Shown: one piece after another, positions 63,078 through 64,000 of the stretch | Layout of the letters: the number at the start of each line of letters is the position of its first letter | How positions within the stretch are numbered: position 1 is the first letter of the stretch | Source: an uncultured Psychroserpens sp. | GTDB taxonomy: Bacteria > Bacteroidota > Bacteroidia > Flavobacteriales > Flavobacteriaceae | Direction of reading: 5' to 3' | Assembly: GCF_947492715.1 (NCBI RefSeq) | Contig: NZ_CANLNS010000009.1 | Span: 62,001 to 126,000, forward strand | DNA length: 64,000 nucleotides | Notes under the pieces: model-generated | The model's database searches: none | What the model was told of the DNA's origin: nothing | The model's input: only the letters and a program-made list of their open reading frames with translations | Made by a program: the position numbers and the translations under genes

Positions 63078-64000
63078 ATGACCAAAAAGACAAAAATTAT
63101 TATCGGTGTTCTTGTACTGCTTATTATTTTATTAATGGCAGCAGCAAAAATGGGAGCGTTTGGTAAAAAAGGTAATTTTAAAGAAGTTAGTGTTAAAAAA
63201 GTAGCTCTTGTAGATATTGTAGAAACTGTTTCGGCCACTGGAAAAATACAGCCTGAAGTTGAAGTTAAAATTTCAAGTGAGGTTTCAGGTGAAATTTTGG
63301 ATTTACCATTTAAAGAGGGACAACAAGTTAAAAAGGGAGATCTTTTGGTTCGTGTAAACCCAGATTTAATTCAATCTGCAGTAAGTAGATCACAAGCCTC
63401 GTATCAAAATGTAAGATCTGGATTAGATCAGGCAGAAGCATCACTTAGGGAAGCGAAAGCAAATTATGATAGAAATAAAGCACTTTTTGATAGAGGTGTT
63501 ATTTCAAAAGCTGATTGGGATAGATCAGTGGCTGCTTTTGAAACTGCTCAGGCTGCAAGAGGTTCTGCATATTATAACGTGCAAAGTGCTGCTGCCTCTG
63601 TAAACGAAGCAAAAGACAATTTAAGTAGAACAACAATTTACGCGCCAATGAGTGGTACAATTTCTTTGCTTAATGTAGAATTAGGTGAACGTGTTGTAGG
63701 AACTCAGCAAATGGCTGGTACCGAAATTTTAAGGGTTGCTAACCTTAATAATATGGAGGTTGAAGTTGATGTAAACGAGAATGATATTGTAAAAGTTCAA
63801 ATTGGTGACTCTACAATTGTTGAGGTGGATGCTTATTTAAAGAAAGAGTTCAAAGGAATCGTTACTGAAATAGCAAACTCTGCTGCAGGAACCTTAACAG
63901 CAGATCAAGTCACTAACTTTAGAGTGAAAGTTCGAATTTTGGAAGAATCATATCAAGATTTAATTGAAGGAAAACCTGAAAATTATTCACCGTTTAGACC
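63078..64000 (+). CDS. MacA-like periplasmic adaptor 2, cut by the window end
   Basis: About 307 residues are visible. A membrane helix (about 6-24), a lipoyl half (VKISSEVSGEILDLPFKEGQ), a coiled hairpin (about 105-190, LFDRGVISKADWDRS), then TIYAPMSGTISLLNVELGER and the beta-barrel part. It is a second adaptor in the same locus, 4 bp after TolC, so the locus has one adaptor on either side of the channel gene. The C-terminus lies beyond base 64000. Confidence 0.9.
   Translation, partial: MTKKTKIIIGVLVLLIILLMAAAKMGAFGKKGNFKEVSVKKVALVDIVETVSATGKIQPEVEVKISSEVSGEILDLPFKEGQQVKKGDLLVRVNPDLIQSAVSRSQASYQNVRSGLDQAEASLREAKANYDRNKALFDRGVISKADWDRSVAAFETAQAARGSAYYNVQSAAASVNEAKDNLSRTTIYAPMSGTISLLNVELGERVVGTQQMAGTEILRVANLNNMEVEVDVNENDIVKVQIGDSTIVEVDAYLKKEFKGIVTEIANSAAGTLTADQVTNFRVKVRILEESYQDLIEGKPENYSPFR

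Overview
The window comes from a low-GC member of the Bacteroidota, almost certainly a marine-type Flavobacteriaceae. The evidence is the TAnnTTTG promoter boxes, the complete Alternative Complex III locus, the type IX secretion translocon gene sprA next to ruvA, gcvH and remB, and family-specific proteins throughout. I see no phage, insertion sequence, CRISPR array or rRNA.

Layout. 1-1346: the start of a DUF2723 membrane protein (minus strand, cut by the window edge), a tRNA-Gln, and a tandem universal stress protein. 1400-6080: rimP-nusA-infB with its own promoter and a terminator-like leader hairpin. 6114-6494: a SPOR-domain protein. 6650-18546: actABCDEF (quinol:cytochrome c oxidoreductase, ACIII) followed by cytochrome oxidase subunits II and I, closed by a terminator. 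18561-25519: a small lipoprotein, ruvB, three membrane proteins (APC permease, MscS, YihY), a cytochrome P450 and queG. 25567-35272: an accessory island (below). 35331-50509: malic enzyme, ruvA, sprA, gcvH, a VanZ protein, two TonB-like proteins and remB. 50515-51399: a secreted metallo-beta-lactamase-fold hydrolase on the minus strand. 51532-57022: heme o synthase, two oxidase subunit III proteins, subunit IV, a cysteine-less SCO-like protein, SCO, DUF420 and a small CxxC membrane protein. The respiratory chain is therefore encoded at two loci about 33 kb apart. 57128-64000: a MacAB-TolC-like efflux locus with two adaptor genes, the second cut by the window end.

The most interesting region is 25567-35272. 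A LytS-like histidine kinase and a LytTR response regulator are followed directly by three direct repeats spaced exactly 21 bp apart, in front of an unknown lipoprotein gene. Two more copies with the same spacing lie in front of the next operon. That spacing is what tandem LytTR binding sites show, so I infer that this two-component system drives both units. The operon encodes a cysteine-free C39-like domain fused to VKOR and a DsbA-like thioredoxin, three short double-glycine-leader peptides (one only 54 codons) whose predicted mature parts carry 8, 4 and 6 cysteines, a C39 peptidase-ABC exporter and an HlyD-type adaptor. Each peptide gene is preceded by a related 21-nt inverted repeat. I read this as a system that makes, oxidises, trims and exports disulfide-rich peptides (bacteriocins or signals), with the disulfide catalyst possibly dedicated to the peptides. 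The peptides' activity is unknown.
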